64,000 nt of DNA, taken from NCBI GenBank assembly GCA_013001295.1, contig JABDMW010000047.1:62001-126000 (forward strand), read 5' to 3'. Origin of the DNA: Hyphomonadaceae bacterium (GTDB lineage Bacteria; Pseudomonadota; Alphaproteobacteria; Caulobacterales; Maricaulaceae). Of the stretch, positions 28,809 through 39,242 are shown one piece after another. Made by a program: the position numbers and the translations under genes. The notes below the pieces were generated by a model. That model ran no database searches. It was not told the DNA's origin and saw nothing but the letters and a program-made list of their open reading frames with translations. Position 1 is the first letter of the stretch, and every line of letters starts with the position of its first letter.

Positions 28809-30014
28809 CTAGTTGTCTTTCGGGTCTTTGTTTTTCTCCGGTGCTTTCAAGAGCTCATCTGTTTCCAAACCTGACGCCGATTTGATCGACGAGCCCCTCA
28901 GGATTTCTGGGGCTTTTGGCTTTGCTTCGGGCTTGGGCGATAATTCGACGTCTTTTTCAGAACGTGCCTCAGTTTTAAGATCTGGTTGCTGTCCCTGCGA
29001 TTTTACAAGTCCCCACAAGGCTCCATACTCCCGCTCCGCAAAGACCAGGTGGCCGTTTGGCAAAACCGTGATTGCTGTGGGGACACCCCAATAGTTCCGC
29101 CGACCGACGATTTGCGAAGGCTTGGAAAATCCGTCAATAAATACCGTAAACTCTGGCATTATATCTCCAAAGTTAAAATGGGCGCGCGCCAGCACTGGAC
29201 GATTACCGTTCAGCGATACAATCATGTCACTTGCCCACTGATCCGGCCAGCTTTCAGGATACCGTTCATTATGCCAAAACTGAATGTCAATTGCATGGGT
29301 GTGCGGCGGGAGGGAAAGCCGCGCGATGTTTTCTGTATCGACGCGCATCGGCATGATATAGGCGTTTCCACTTTCAAAAACGCTCGCCCAGATACCGCCT
29401 GTTGGACTGACGGCAACGTTTTCGATTATCCATTTTCCTTTCGATACCAGCTGTTTATTCCCTGTCGTTGCATCGATTAAAAAAACTTCATTGCCGACAC
29501 CCACAGCGATCGCATTTTTGTCGGGAAACATCGCTATTGAAATGCGGCTGCCCGTTTGCGGGTAGCGATGTGCATATAACAAACCAGGCGCGCGGGTCGC
29601 GACGAGGGCAACGTCAATTTCGATTTTCCAGATGCCGTTCCTGTCCGAAATAAACAGATATTTTCCGTCAGTGGCCAGATCATTAATTTGATCGAACCCG
29701 ATCAAATATTCGGCTCGGGATTCAAATGCTTTGCCCTCGCTTCTACTTCTCAGCCTTAAAACGCGATCCTGATCCGCATCAGCAACAAAAACATCATTTC
29801 CGACCGGGATGATTGATACGATTTCGCCTAAATTTGAGGCAATTTTACTTGCTTGAAAACCTTCGGGAGCAATTGGAGTGTCAGTTGAACGAACCTGACG
29901 TTTTATCGCAGCCGTATCGGGCCACTCGGAATCGGCTTTAATTGTATCGCCGGGCTTGGCATTTGCCGGCCAATAAATCAGCGTGATTAGGAATAGGAAA
30001 AGACCGAATCGCAT
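28809..30014 (-). CDS. Secreted beta-propeller protein, sorbosone/PQQ-type sugar dehydrogenase-like
   Basis: Signal peptide; IAPEGFQASKIASNLGEIVSIIPVGNDVFVADADQDRVLRLR...; WASDMIVSLNGN...YWGVPTAITVLPNGHLVFAERE. Confidence 0.65.
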   Translation of the reverse strand: MRFGLFLFLITLIYWPANAKPGDTIKADSEWPDTAAIKRQVRSTDTPIAPEGFQASKIASNLGEIVSIIPVGNDVFVADADQDRVLRLRSRSEGKAFESRAEYLIGFDQINDLATDGKYLFISDRNGIWKIEIDVALVATRAPGLLYAHRYPQTGSRISIAMFPDKNAIAVGVGNEVFLIDATTGNKQLVSKGKWIIENVAVSPTGGIWASVFESGNAYIMPMRVDTENIARLSLPPHTHAIDIQFWHNERYPESWPDQWASDMIVSLNGNRPVLARAHFNFGDIMPEFTVFIDGFSKPSQIVGRRNYWGVPTAITVLPNGHLVFAEREYGALWGLVKSQGQQPDLKTEARSEKDVELSPKPEAKPKAPEILRGSSIKSASGLETDELLKAPEKNKDPKDN

Positions 30015-30220
30015 ACCGCATCATGACAGGAGATTGTCATAAATTCGACGAAATCATGTTAATATATGCAGTTAAAAGCTATAGTATGACTATTTTGAGG
30101 ACTTGTCAGCTTAACGCAAATCGGTTTAATCAGGATTATCGAAAGGAGATTCGTTTTCAGTAAGACCAACTGCAATACATCGCAAACCTTCTTATTGATC
30201 GCCGTGACACGGAGGATCTC

Positions 30221-30805
30221 ATGGGCTTGATTTCTCAGCAACTTCCTTTGCCTCGTGATGCCGCAGACGGGGCCTATCCCTGTCTCGTGTTAAATGCCGA
30301 CTACCAACCGCTCAGCTATTTCCCGCTATCTCTTTGGTCATGGCAAGATGCGATTAAGGCTGTTTTCCTGGAACGGGTCAACGTAGTTGAACACTATGAC
30401 AAGGCCGTGCATTCTGCCTCAATGGAGATGACCCTTCCATCGGTCGTTGCACTGAAGGACTTTGTACCGCAAAGCCGGGCACCGGCGTTTACACGGTTTA
30501 ATCTCTTTTTACGTGACGGATTTGCCTGTGTTTATTGCGGCAGTGATCAGGAACTTACCTTTGATCATGTTGTCCCGCGCCGACTCGGGGGAAAAACCAC
30601 GTGGGAAAACATCGTTGCTGCATGTTCGTCGTGTAATTGGAAAAAAGGCGGGCGCAGTTTGCGCGACGCTCATATGTCCTTACATCGAAAACCGTCTCAG
30701 CCAACAATCTATGAGCTGCAGGCTCAAGGACGCCGCTTCCCGCCCGGGTATTTGCACGATAGCTGGCTCGACTTTTTATATTGGGATGTGGAACTGGAAC
30801 AGTGA
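30221..30805 (+). CDS. HNH endonuclease family protein
   Basis: CVYCGSDQELTFDHVVPRRLGGKTTWENIVAACSSCNWKKGGR HNH motif. Confidence 0.92.
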   Translation: MGLISQQLPLPRDAADGAYPCLVLNADYQPLSYFPLSLWSWQDAIKAVFLERVNVVEHYDKAVHSASMEMTLPSVVALKDFVPQSRAPAFTRFNLFLRDGFACVYCGSDQELTFDHVVPRRLGGKTTWENIVAACSSCNWKKGGRSLRDAHMSLHRKPSQPTIYELQAQGRRFPPGYLHDSWLDFLYWDVELEQ

Positions 30806-31398
30806 GATTTACGGCAATACTCTTCGCGGGCGCACTTATGCTCTCAGCGTGCGGAGATGCGCGCCTGACACAAGTCGTTTTGGAAACAGAACTCGGCGAT
30901 ATAGAAGTCGAAGTTTATAATGAACGGGCGCCAATCTCATCGGCAGATTTTCTCTATTATGTCGACAATGGCCTGTACGACGGTGAAGGCTTTTACCGTG
31001 CTGTCAGGCCTGAGATCGATCCTCGCGGTCTCGGAATGCAAATCATTCAGGGCGGATTACTGGGCCTCGAAAGCGTTACCGCGTCCATTGATCACGAGAC
31101 AACACAAATGACAGGCTTGTCGCATGTCGACGGCGCTGTGTCGATTGCCCGCGATGAGCCGGGGACCGGCAGTGCAGCTTATTTCTTCATTTCGATTGGG
31201 GATAATTCATCACTTGATTTCGGCGGAGCACGCAATCCCGACGGACAAGGCTATGCCGTGTTCGGGCAAGTCACCAAAGGTATGGACGTTGTGCGTGCGA
31301 TTCAGCAACGCGAAACCGAAGGGCCAAGCGGCAATGAAGTCACACAAGGTCAGTTTCTGACCGAGCCCGTGAACATTATCAAAGCTGAACGACGCTAA
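30802..31398 (+). CDS. Cyclophilin-type peptidylprolyl isomerase, predicted lipoprotein
   Basis: GTG start in GTGA overlap with HNH stop; lipobox ALMLSAC; VVLETELGDIEVEVYNERAPISSADFLYYVDNGLYDG. Confidence 0.85.
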   Translation: MRFTAILFAGALMLSACGDARLTQVVLETELGDIEVEVYNERAPISSADFLYYVDNGLYDGEGFYRAVRPEIDPRGLGMQIIQGGLLGLESVTASIDHETTQMTGLSHVDGAVSIARDEPGTGSAAYFFISIGDNSSLDFGGARNPDGQGYAVFGQVTKGMDVVRAIQQRETEGPSGNEVTQGQFLTEPVNIIKAERR

Positions 31399-31955
31399 AT
31401 TTTTTCGCTTAATTTAATTGCGGTTCGACATCCTGCTTTGATAACGGCCGAAAGCAGGGGATAACCGACGGCTTGTTTTGCCCCTTCTTCAACGGCGACG
31501 TCCCGGTGGGCCAGTTCATCTTCGCGAAATTCGGTGAATTTTGCTGACAATTCAGGATGGCTGTCTTTGGTCTCTTCAATCTGTTCCGCGTAGTGCTCTT
31601 CTATGACCGTTTCAACGGCCTCGGTACATGCGTGCGCCGCCTTTTCACCCATCAGTGCGGTCGCAATGCCGAGGGATTTGCTCGCGAAATCCCAAATCGG
31701 CATCAATGCTGTAGGCCGCGTGTCAGTCTCCAGCAGTAATTCGTCAAATGCATCCAGGTGCTTTTGTTCCTCATCCTGCATATGCTGCAATTGTGTTGCG
31801 ATTTTCTGTTTTTTGGGCGATCGCGCAAACACCCGTTGCTGGGCTTTATATATGGCGACGGCAGCATATTCCCCGGCATGATCGACACGCAGCATTTCAG
31901 ACACACGCTTCTTGTCAGGCTGACCACCTGGACTGTGCGGACGGTTGCTCATCAA
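31395..31955 (-). CDS. coq7: Demethoxyubiquinone hydroxylase family protein
   Basis: MLRVDHAGEYAAVAIYKAQQRVF; MQDEEQKHLDAFDELL; FREDELAHRDVAVEEGA diiron motifs. Confidence 0.92.
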   Translation of the reverse strand: MMSNRPHSPGGQPDKKRVSEMLRVDHAGEYAAVAIYKAQQRVFARSPKKQKIATQLQHMQDEEQKHLDAFDELLLETDTRPTALMPIWDFASKSLGIATALMGEKAAHACTEAVETVIEEHYAEQIEETKDSHPELSAKFTEFREDELAHRDVAVEEGAKQAVGYPLLSAVIKAGCRTAIKLSEKI

Positions 31956-32469
31956 CGGTTCCTTTCGCTGCCAGTCTTAATCCGATAAGAGCGGCGATCC
32001 CGGATATCAGTGCATTATAGCCTGCCATGCTGATGCCAAGCAAGTGCCATGGTGCCTCATTGCACTGTGGCAATTTGGCCTTGCCATTGAGCGCGTCGAA
32101 AATATCATTTGGATTGATGGCCGATGGTCCGGTCGGGGCTGAGCATGACTTAGGGCCGTCCCACCATTTGTATTCAACCCCCATATGCCAAAAAGCGATG
32201 GCGAAGCTGACAGCAAAGGCCACACCGGCAAATAACAACAATACCCGGTCATATTTGTCGGTCTTCGTAAAATACCGATAGGCCAATCCCAGGGCGGTCA
32301 CAATCATGACCGCTTTGTGGGCGTCACGTTGCCAATAGCACATCTGGCACGGATGATAGCCAAGAACATGTTCGAAAAATAAAGCACCTGCGAGAAGCGC
32401 GCCCGAGAGAACAAAGGCCAAAACCAACCATGCGGTGGTGCTCAGTCCTGGTAAGATTTTACTCATCAT
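31915..32469 (-). CDS. dsbB: Disulfide bond formation protein B family
   Basis: HVLGYHPCQMCYWQRDAHKAV CxxC in first periplasmic loop, 4 TM pattern. Confidence 0.9.
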   Translation of the reverse strand: MMSKILPGLSTTAWLVLAFVLSGALLAGALFFEHVLGYHPCQMCYWQRDAHKAVMIVTALGLAYRYFTKTDKYDRVLLLFAGVAFAVSFAIAFWHMGVEYKWWDGPKSCSAPTGPSAINPNDIFDALNGKAKLPQCNEAPWHLLGISMAGYNALISGIAALIGLRLAAKGTVDEQPSAQSRWSA

Positions 32470-32645
32470 ACTCTCAATTCGACAGGGCCTCGTCGACCCT
32501 GTTCACCCTTAGGTTACTATTGTCGGATAAACTGTAAAAATACACAGGTAAAATTAATTTTTTATCATGCACCCCCTTGTTTTTTAAGCAATTGTGGGAT
32601 TTAAGAGAGTATCTTCTGAACACGGGTGCGCAATTGGGGAAACGA

Positions 32646-33416
32646 ATGTCGGCTGACATTGGCGCAAATGATGGGACAAACATGCACATCGGTGCAGAGC
32701 TGAAGGCTGCGCGTCAGAACGCCGGTCTTTCCTATGACGATATTAACAACGCGCTTCATATCCAACCGCAGTATTTATCGGCGATCGAAAATTTGAAAGT
32801 CGATGATCTCCCAAGTTTAGGTTATGTCCTCGGCTTTATACGCACCTACGCCAACCATCTCGGATTGGATCCGAAAGACGCTGTTGAACGGTATAAAACG
32901 GATATCAAATGCCCGGTCAACCTTGGTCTGAGAGATCGTCCGCACTACGTCCCTAAACGCAAAATCCGGCTGCCACGCGGAACTTTTGCCGCCTCCGCAG
33001 TCCTGAGCTGCGCGCTTGTCGCGGTCAGTTGGTATGGCTCACAAACAACGGCGCAGTCAGCGCAATTCTCAGAACAACCGACGCTGGCAACAGAAAATTT
33101 TGGCTTGGAACCCGTCGGTCCGACCCAGGGAAATCCGAACACAGTCAGTCTCGTCGCGACCCATATGAGCTTTATTCAAGTCCGGAACAAGAATGGCAAG
33201 GAACTGATATCACGCATCATGCTGCCAAACGAATTATTCGAATCCGAGAAAAAAGACGTCCCAATAGCAACGATCAGGGATGCAGGCGCTTTTGATCTTT
33301 ATATAGGTGGCGTGCGTGTCGGGCCACTGGGGCCGAGGGGCGAAAGTGTCAAAAATTTAGACTTATCGACGGTCGAAATACCGCTTCAAAAGGACGCGCA
33401 ACTCCTTACGGAATAA
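32646..33416 (+). CDS. RodZ-like HTH/DUF4115 membrane protein (start uncertain: ORF opens at 32577)
   Basis: [35 protein letters not shown]...[22 protein letters not shown]_25, single TM, C-terminal beta domain. Confidence 0.85.
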   Translation: MSADIGANDGTNMHIGAELKAARQNAGLSYDDINNALHIQPQYLSAIENLKVDDLPSLGYVLGFIRTYANHLGLDPKDAVERYKTDIKCPVNLGLRDRPHYVPKRKIRLPRGTFAASAVLSCALVAVSWYGSQTTAQSAQFSEQPTLATENFGLEPVGPTQGNPNTVSLVATHMSFIQVRNKNGKELISRIMLPNELFESEKKDVPIATIRDAGAFDLYIGGVRVGPLGPRGESVKNLDLSTVEIPLQKDAQLLTE

Positions 33417-33453
33417 GCCTTTCAACATAGCACAATTGCGCTATCCTCTTCCT

Positions 33454-34572
33454 ATGAGCCATTCCTACGATCATATCCGACCTTGGCGGCAAATCAGCCG
33501 CAGACCATCACGCCAAATAATGGTCGGGGATGTGCCTGTCGGCGGCGATGCCCCGATCAGCGTCCAGAGTATGACCAACGCATTGACGCCGGATGTCAAA
33601 GCCACGGTTGCACAAATTAAAGCGCTTGAAGAAGCGGGTGCGGATATTGTGCGGGTCTCTTGTCCGGACGCGGAGAGCTCGGCGGCGCTAAAAGACATTA
33701 CCGCACAGGTCGACTTGCCGATCGTTGCCGATATCCATTTTCATTATCAGCGCGGCATTGAAGCGGCGAAAAACGGCGCGGCCTGCCTGCGGATAAATCC
33801 AGGCAATATTGGTGGTCAGGCCCGGGTCAAAGAAGTCGTCAAAGCGGCACGAGATAATAATTGCTCCATCCGCATCGGCGTGAATGCGGGCAGCCTCGAG
33901 AAAGACTTGCTCGAGAAATACGGCGAACCTTGCCCTGAAGCCATGGTTGAGAGCGCCCTGATGCATGCGCGCATGTTGCAAGACGAAGACTTTCACGAAT
34001 ATAAAATATCCGTGAAAGCGTCCGATGTTTTCCTGACCGTCGCCGCCTATCACGGTTTGGCCGATGCTATCGATTGCCCGCTGCATTTGGGTGTCACCGA
34101 AGCAGGCGGGCTGCGGACGGGCTCGACGAAATCCGCAATTGGATTGGGTTCTCTTTTGTGGGCCGGGATCGGCGATACCATCCGTGTGTCTTTATCCGCG
34201 GATCCGGTCGAAGAGATCAAAGCGGGCTATGATATTTTAAAGTCGCTCAATCTTCGGACGCGCGGTGTCAATATTATTTCCTGCCCGTCATGCTCACGGC
34301 AAGGCTTCAATGTCATTGAAACTGTCGCCACGCTGGAAGAACGCCTTGCCCATATCAGCGAACCGATATCCCTGTCGATCATCGGATGCGTGGTGAATGG
34401 GCCGGGAGAGGCAGCGTATACGGATATCGGCTTTACGGGCGGCTCTGCCGGATATGGAATGATGTATGCGGCGGGTGTGCGCACGGGCAAAACCTCAAAC
34501 GAAGATATGATCGAGGATATCGTCGCCCGCGTCGAAGAACGCGCCGCCGCCCTGCAAGCCGCGCGGGAGTGA
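33454..34572 (+). CDS. ispG: 4-hydroxy-3-methylbut-2-en-1-yl diphosphate synthase
   Basis: [47 protein letters not shown]. Confidence 0.96.
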   Translation: MSHSYDHIRPWRQISRRPSRQIMVGDVPVGGDAPISVQSMTNALTPDVKATVAQIKALEEAGADIVRVSCPDAESSAALKDITAQVDLPIVADIHFHYQRGIEAAKNGAACLRINPGNIGGQARVKEVVKAARDNNCSIRIGVNAGSLEKDLLEKYGEPCPEAMVESALMHARMLQDEDFHEYKISVKASDVFLTVAAYHGLADAIDCPLHLGVTEAGGLRTGSTKSAIGLGSLLWAGIGDTIRVSLSADPVEEIKAGYDILKSLNLRTRGVNIISCPSCSRQGFNVIETVATLEERLAHISEPISLSIIGCVVNGPGEAAYTDIGFTGGSAGYGMMYAAGVRTGKTSNEDMIEDIVARVEERAAALQAARE

Positions 34573-34717
34573 GTCAAGGTAGAAATTCACACGACAGCTA
34601 GGGGTGGATGATTGCTAAATCAAATGACTATACAGCTCAGCGGGTCTTGATAACGGTGTAAAAAACTGCATGCTGAGCGCGGGTTAAACGCGACCCGGCT
34701 TATGAGAAACTTCATTC

Positions 34718-35296
34718 ATGCGCGATCTCTATTTTTACCCTTTGGCCCTCATCGTCATCGCTGCAATCGTGGCGTTTGCTGTCTTACCCGGCTTGAACCG
34801 CGCGGCGGAAAACCAGCAAAATATTCTGACCAATGGTTTCGTGCTGACGGGGGATGATCTTCAGAAATTGACCGCAGCACCAACGACTTTTGTTGAATTT
34901 AAAACGGATTTAAACGGGGCTGTGACGAACGCACGCATATTTGGCAATATGCCGCGGGATATGGCGCCAGCTTCGGCAGGTGTTTTCGGGACGCTCAGCT
35001 CGGGCTATTTAAAGGCATTCGCCGGTAAATCCCTTGAAATCCGCGTCCGGGCCCGCAAAAGCGCCAATAGTTCTCTGGATCAATTTGATTTTGGTTTTTT
35101 CACGCCCGGCGCCGGCGCCAGCGGGTGGAAAAAGTTCACGCTGGCGGACACATTTAAGGATATTGATTATACTTATGATGCGCCGGTTTCTTTGGCTGAA
35201 AACCAGGTGAGCTATGTGGGAATTTGGCCCGGGGACAAGGGTAACAGCCAAGCCATGGACGTTGAATATCTTTCCGTGAAAATCGCACAGCCCTAG
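34718..35296 (+). CDS. Hypothetical single-TM/secreted protein with predicted beta-rich domain
   Basis: N-terminal hydrophobic segment; ORF with regular composition, no recognised family. Confidence 0.6.
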   Translation: MRDLYFYPLALIVIAAIVAFAVLPGLNRAAENQQNILTNGFVLTGDDLQKLTAAPTTFVEFKTDLNGAVTNARIFGNMPRDMAPASAGVFGTLSSGYLKAFAGKSLEIRVRARKSANSSLDQFDFGFFTPGAGASGWKKFTLADTFKDIDYTYDAPVSLAENQVSYVGIWPGDKGNSQAMDVEYLSVKIAQP

Positions 35297-35331
35297 ATGG
35301 TTTCCACGGTAGATTGGTGTAGAAGATATAT

Positions 35332-36312
35332 ATGACAATTCTTGTAACAGGCGCGGCCGGGTTTATCGGCTCTCATTTTTGCGAAGCGCTTTTGGCGCGC
35401 GGGGAGCAGGTTGTTGGGATTGATAATCTCAATGATTATTACGATCCGGCATTGAAACAAGCGCGGCTGGAGAAGTTGGCAAAATATGATCGGTTTCGGT
35501 TCAGCCAGGTCGATCTAGCGGATCATGAAGCTCTAGAAGCGTCGATAACAGCCTCCGAGTTGCAAGCAATTGTGCACCTTGCCGCTCAAGCGGGCGTTCG
35601 CTATTCAATCGAAAATCCACGCGCCTATGGGCGTTCCAACCTAACCGGACATCTCAACGTACTCGAACTGGCCAGAAGCGCCAAGAATTTGAAACATCTT
35701 GTCTATGCATCGTCATCGTCCGTTTACGGCGATCGGTCATCGGTTCCTTTTTCAGAAAATGATATCGTCCGTCGCCCGGCTTCTCTGTATGCGGCGACAA
35801 AAATCGGCGGCGAAATGCTGAGCGAGAGCTATACCCAACTTTATAATATTCCCATGACGGGGATTCGGTTTTTTACCGTGTACGGCGCTTGGGGGCGGCC
35901 GGATATGGCGTATTGGATTTTTACCGACAAGATTTTGCGCGGTGAGCCCATCAAACTGTTCGCACCGGACGAGATGTATCGGGATTTCACATATATTGAT
36001 GATATTGTCGCGGGTTTGATTTCGATCTTACATTCCCCGCCGGATGAAAGCGAGAATGATGGCCATCTCCACCAAATCTATAATCTCGGCAACTCAACGC
36101 CTACTGCGCTTATGGATCTCGTCAATGCGGTTGAAAAAGCCTGCGGGCGCGAGGCCGAAACCATTATTCTCCCGAAACAATTGGGCGATGTGTCGACCAC
36201 CTATGCCAATATAGATAAGGCACGAGCTGCGTTTGACTATGACCCGAAAACAAAAATCGAAGACGGCATACCCGTCTTTGTCGACTGGTTCCGCGATTTT
36301 TACAAGATTTAG
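35332..36312 (+). CDS. NAD-dependent epimerase, UDP-glucuronate 4-epimerase type
   Basis: ILVTGAAGFIGSHFCEALLARGEQVVGIDNLNDYYDPALKQARL; YASSSSVYGD; YAATKIGGE. Confidence 0.88.
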   Translation: MTILVTGAAGFIGSHFCEALLARGEQVVGIDNLNDYYDPALKQARLEKLAKYDRFRFSQVDLADHEALEASITASELQAIVHLAAQAGVRYSIENPRAYGRSNLTGHLNVLELARSAKNLKHLVYASSSSVYGDRSSVPFSENDIVRRPASLYAATKIGGEMLSESYTQLYNIPMTGIRFFTVYGAWGRPDMAYWIFTDKILRGEPIKLFAPDEMYRDFTYIDDIVAGLISILHSPPDESENDGHLHQIYNLGNSTPTALMDLVNAVEKACGREAETIILPKQLGDVSTTYANIDKARAAFDYDPKTKIEDGIPVFVDWFRDFYKI

Positions 36313-37181
36313 GCTTGCAGGCTTTGAATAAGGGCACGCGCTTCATCGCCGATTTCCGGATGGTCGACTGCATAGGCGCAAACTGCCTTGAAATACCCAA
36401 ATTTGGATCCACAATCGTACGGTTTTCCATCGAATTCTAAAGCGTGAAACGGCGAGTGCTGCATCAGCTTGGCCATGGCGTCGGTCAATTGGATCTCATT
36501 GCCGGCACCGGGTTCTTGATCTTCAATGTATTTGAAGATTTCCGGTTGGAGAATATAGCGGCCGGTGATCGCTAGATTGGACGGTGCGACCTCAGGATCC
36601 GGTTTCTCAACCATGCCGGACATGCCGTAGAGTTTTCCGTCTTGGGATGTCGGCGATATAACACCGTATTTGTTGGTTTCATTTTTCGGCACCGGGTCAA
36701 CGGCGATCATATTGCCGCCGGTTTTTTCATAAGCGCTCACCATTTGAGATAAACAGCCCAGTTTAGATTTGACCAGAACATCGGGGAGCAATACGGCGAA
36801 CGGTTCGTCCCCGACCACATCCCGGGCGCACCAAATTGCATGACCGAGCCCCAGCGGTGATTGTTGGCGCACAAAACTTGTTGATCCGGCCGTCGGCAGT
36901 TCTTTTTGAAGTTGTTCGAGAATATCGGTTTTGTTTTTCAATTGAAGCGTGGCTTCAAGCTCATAAGCGCGGTCGAAATAGTCTTCGATCGCGCCCTTGT
37001 TCCGGCCCGTAACAAAAACAATATGCTCGATTCCGGCTTCCAGGGCCTCATCGACAACATATTGTAGCGCTGGTCGGTCGACGACCGGCATCATTTCCTT
37101 GGGTACAACTTTTGTTGCAGGGAGAACTCGTGTCCCCAACCCTGCAACGGGTAAGACGGCTTTACGGATTTTGCGTGGCAT
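36309..37181 (-). CDS. galU: UTP-glucose-1-phosphate uridylyltransferase
   Basis: KAVLPVAGLGTRVLPATKVVPKEMMPVVDRPALQYVVDEALEAGI. Confidence 0.96.
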   Translation of the reverse strand: MPRKIRKAVLPVAGLGTRVLPATKVVPKEMMPVVDRPALQYVVDEALEAGIEHIVFVTGRNKGAIEDYFDRAYELEATLQLKNKTDILEQLQKELPTAGSTSFVRQQSPLGLGHAIWCARDVVGDEPFAVLLPDVLVKSKLGCLSQMVSAYEKTGGNMIAVDPVPKNETNKYGVISPTSQDGKLYGMSGMVEKPDPEVAPSNLAITGRYILQPEIFKYIEDQEPGAGNEIQLTDAMAKLMQHSPFHALEFDGKPYDCGSKFGYFKAVCAYAVDHPEIGDEARALIQSLQA

Positions 37182-37197
37182 TTAAGTTCCTTACACT

Positions 37198-39042
37198 TTA
37201 TTCGACAGTCACAGATTTAGCCAGATTGCGGGGTTGGTCAACATCCGTTCCCAAATGAACAGCCGCGTGATAGGCGAGCAGCTGAATTGGGATTGCATAC
37301 ACAATCGGCGCTGATTCCGACTGGGTTTCAGGACAGACCAGAGTCGCATGAGCCATACCCGCCGTGTGAGCGGCACCTTTTTCATCCGTGATCAGTGTAA
37401 TTTTTGCGCCCCGCGTTGCGACTTCTTGCATGTTAGAAACTGTCTTTTCAAAAAGCTCATCATAAGGCGCAATAACCACAACCGGTGTGCCCTCCTCGAT
37501 GAGGGCAATCGGTCCATGTTTCAATTCACCCGCAGCATACCCCTCGGCATGAATATAAGATATTTCTTTCAGTTTTAATGCACCTTCGAGTGCCAGCGGG
37601 AAATGTACGCCTCGACCCATATAAAATGCGTTTTCCGTTTTCGAAAGATCATGAGCCAGGGTTTCAATTTCTGGCTCCAAGGCCAGTGTTTCCGTGATCA
37701 GCCTGGGAATCTGTGTCAGGGCATCGGTAAGTTCTGTCTCGCGTTTTTTGTCTATATGACCGCGTTGCACACCGGATGATATTGCGAGACTAAGAAGAGC
37801 CGTTAATTGGGACGTAAAAGCTTTGGTTGAGGCGACGCCAATTTCAGGCCCTGCATTGATCGGCATGGCATAGTCCGACTCCCTGGCCATTGTTGACGTC
37901 ATCTGGTTGACCAACGCCGCAGTCTTTAATCCTTTTTTCTGACAGTATCGCAGCGCTGCGAGCGTATCGGCGGTCTCTCCAGATTGCGAAACGGCGATCG
38001 CCATTGAATTTTGAGAAAGGGCAGGGCGGCGATATCGGAATTCAGAAGCAATATCGACGTCTGTTGGCAGGTCCGCAAGTTGTTCAAACCAATATTTAGC
38101 AACATAGGCGGCATAAGCGGCTGTGCCGCAGGCTATCAGTGTCACTCTCTCGAGGTTTTTGAAGTCAAGGGTTTCAAGCTCGAGTTCCTCTGGTGTTTTA
38201 ACCCGATGATTAAAGGCATCAATATAATGCGTCAGGGTGCGTCCAACTGTTTCCGGTTGCTCATAAATTTCTTTGAGCATGTAATGTTTATAATTGCCTT
38301 TTTCCGCAGCTGCCAGGGAGCCACTGACCATTGTTATTGGCCGTTCTACAGGGGCGTTGTCTGCATCAAATATCTTAACGCTATCAGTCGTTAAGACAGC
38401 CCAATCACCTTCTTCGAGGTAGATTATTTTTTGTGAGAGAGACGCAAGCGCAATCGCATCCGAGCCGATATAGTTTTCACCATCACCCAATCCGATCGCC
38501 AAGGGGCTCCCGCGCCGTGCCGCAAACAATTGTTGATCCTCGCCTTCTATGACAACGCCTAATGCAAATGCACCTGTCAATTGCCCAATTGTTTTGGCGA
38601 AGGCTTCTTGGGCCGAGGCGCCATTTTTCATCGCCTCATCAATCAAATGGGCAACAACTTCTGTATCCGTCTGTGTTTGAAATTTACGGACTTTCTTAAG
38701 TCCGTCGCGAAGTTGAGTGAAATTTTCGATGATCCCATTGTGGACGAGACCAACACGGCCGGCAAAGTGGGGGTGGGCATTGTTCTCATTCGCAATTCCA
38801 TGGGTCGCCCATCTTGTATGAGCGATCCCAAGATTCCCGTCCACAGGTTCTTTAGCAACGCGTTCGACAAGATTATGAATTTTTCCTTCTGCGCGTCGTC
38901 GACTGAGAACCGATCCAGAAACAGCGTTTTCCATTATGGCGATGCCGGCCGAATCATATCCGCGGTATTCCAGGCGTTTTAACCCTTCGATCAATCTATC
39001 CGTGACAGCTTGATTGCCGACAATCCCTATTATTCCGCACAT
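37198..39042 (-). CDS. glmS: Glutamine-fructose-6-phosphate aminotransferase (isomerizing)
   Basis: MCGIIGIVGNQAV; GIAHTRWATHG; two SIS domains; C-terminal DVDQPRNLAKSVTVE. Confidence 0.98.
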   Translation of the reverse strand: MCGIIGIVGNQAVTDRLIEGLKRLEYRGYDSAGIAIMENAVSGSVLSRRRAEGKIHNLVERVAKEPVDGNLGIAHTRWATHGIANENNAHPHFAGRVGLVHNGIIENFTQLRDGLKKVRKFQTQTDTEVVAHLIDEAMKNGASAQEAFAKTIGQLTGAFALGVVIEGEDQQLFAARRGSPLAIGLGDGENYIGSDAIALASLSQKIIYLEEGDWAVLTTDSVKIFDADNAPVERPITMVSGSLAAAEKGNYKHYMLKEIYEQPETVGRTLTHYIDAFNHRVKTPEELELETLDFKNLERVTLIACGTAAYAAYVAKYWFEQLADLPTDVDIASEFRYRRPALSQNSMAIAVSQSGETADTLAALRYCQKKGLKTAALVNQMTSTMARESDYAMPINAGPEIGVASTKAFTSQLTALLSLAISSGVQRGHIDKKRETELTDALTQIPRLITETLALEPEIETLAHDLSKTENAFYMGRGVHFPLALEGALKLKEISYIHAEGYAAGELKHGPIALIEEGTPVVVIAPYDELFEKTVSNMQEVATRGAKITLITDEKGAAHTAGMAHATLVCPETQSESAPIVYAIPIQLLAYHAAVHLGTDVDQPRNLAKSVTVE

Positions 39043-39242
39043 ACTTTACCTTGGTCTATTAAAAATACTCAAATTGACTTAAACTTTTTCGGATAGCCAT
39101 TTTTTGACCATTTATTATAATTAACTTAGTAAAGCATTATAAATATTGAAAAAACAAGCGTATATCTGCACAGCAGACTTTCAAACTCAAGCAACAATTG
39201 TTACTAAAATTTGCAATTGAAGAGAACAAACGAGTCAATAAC

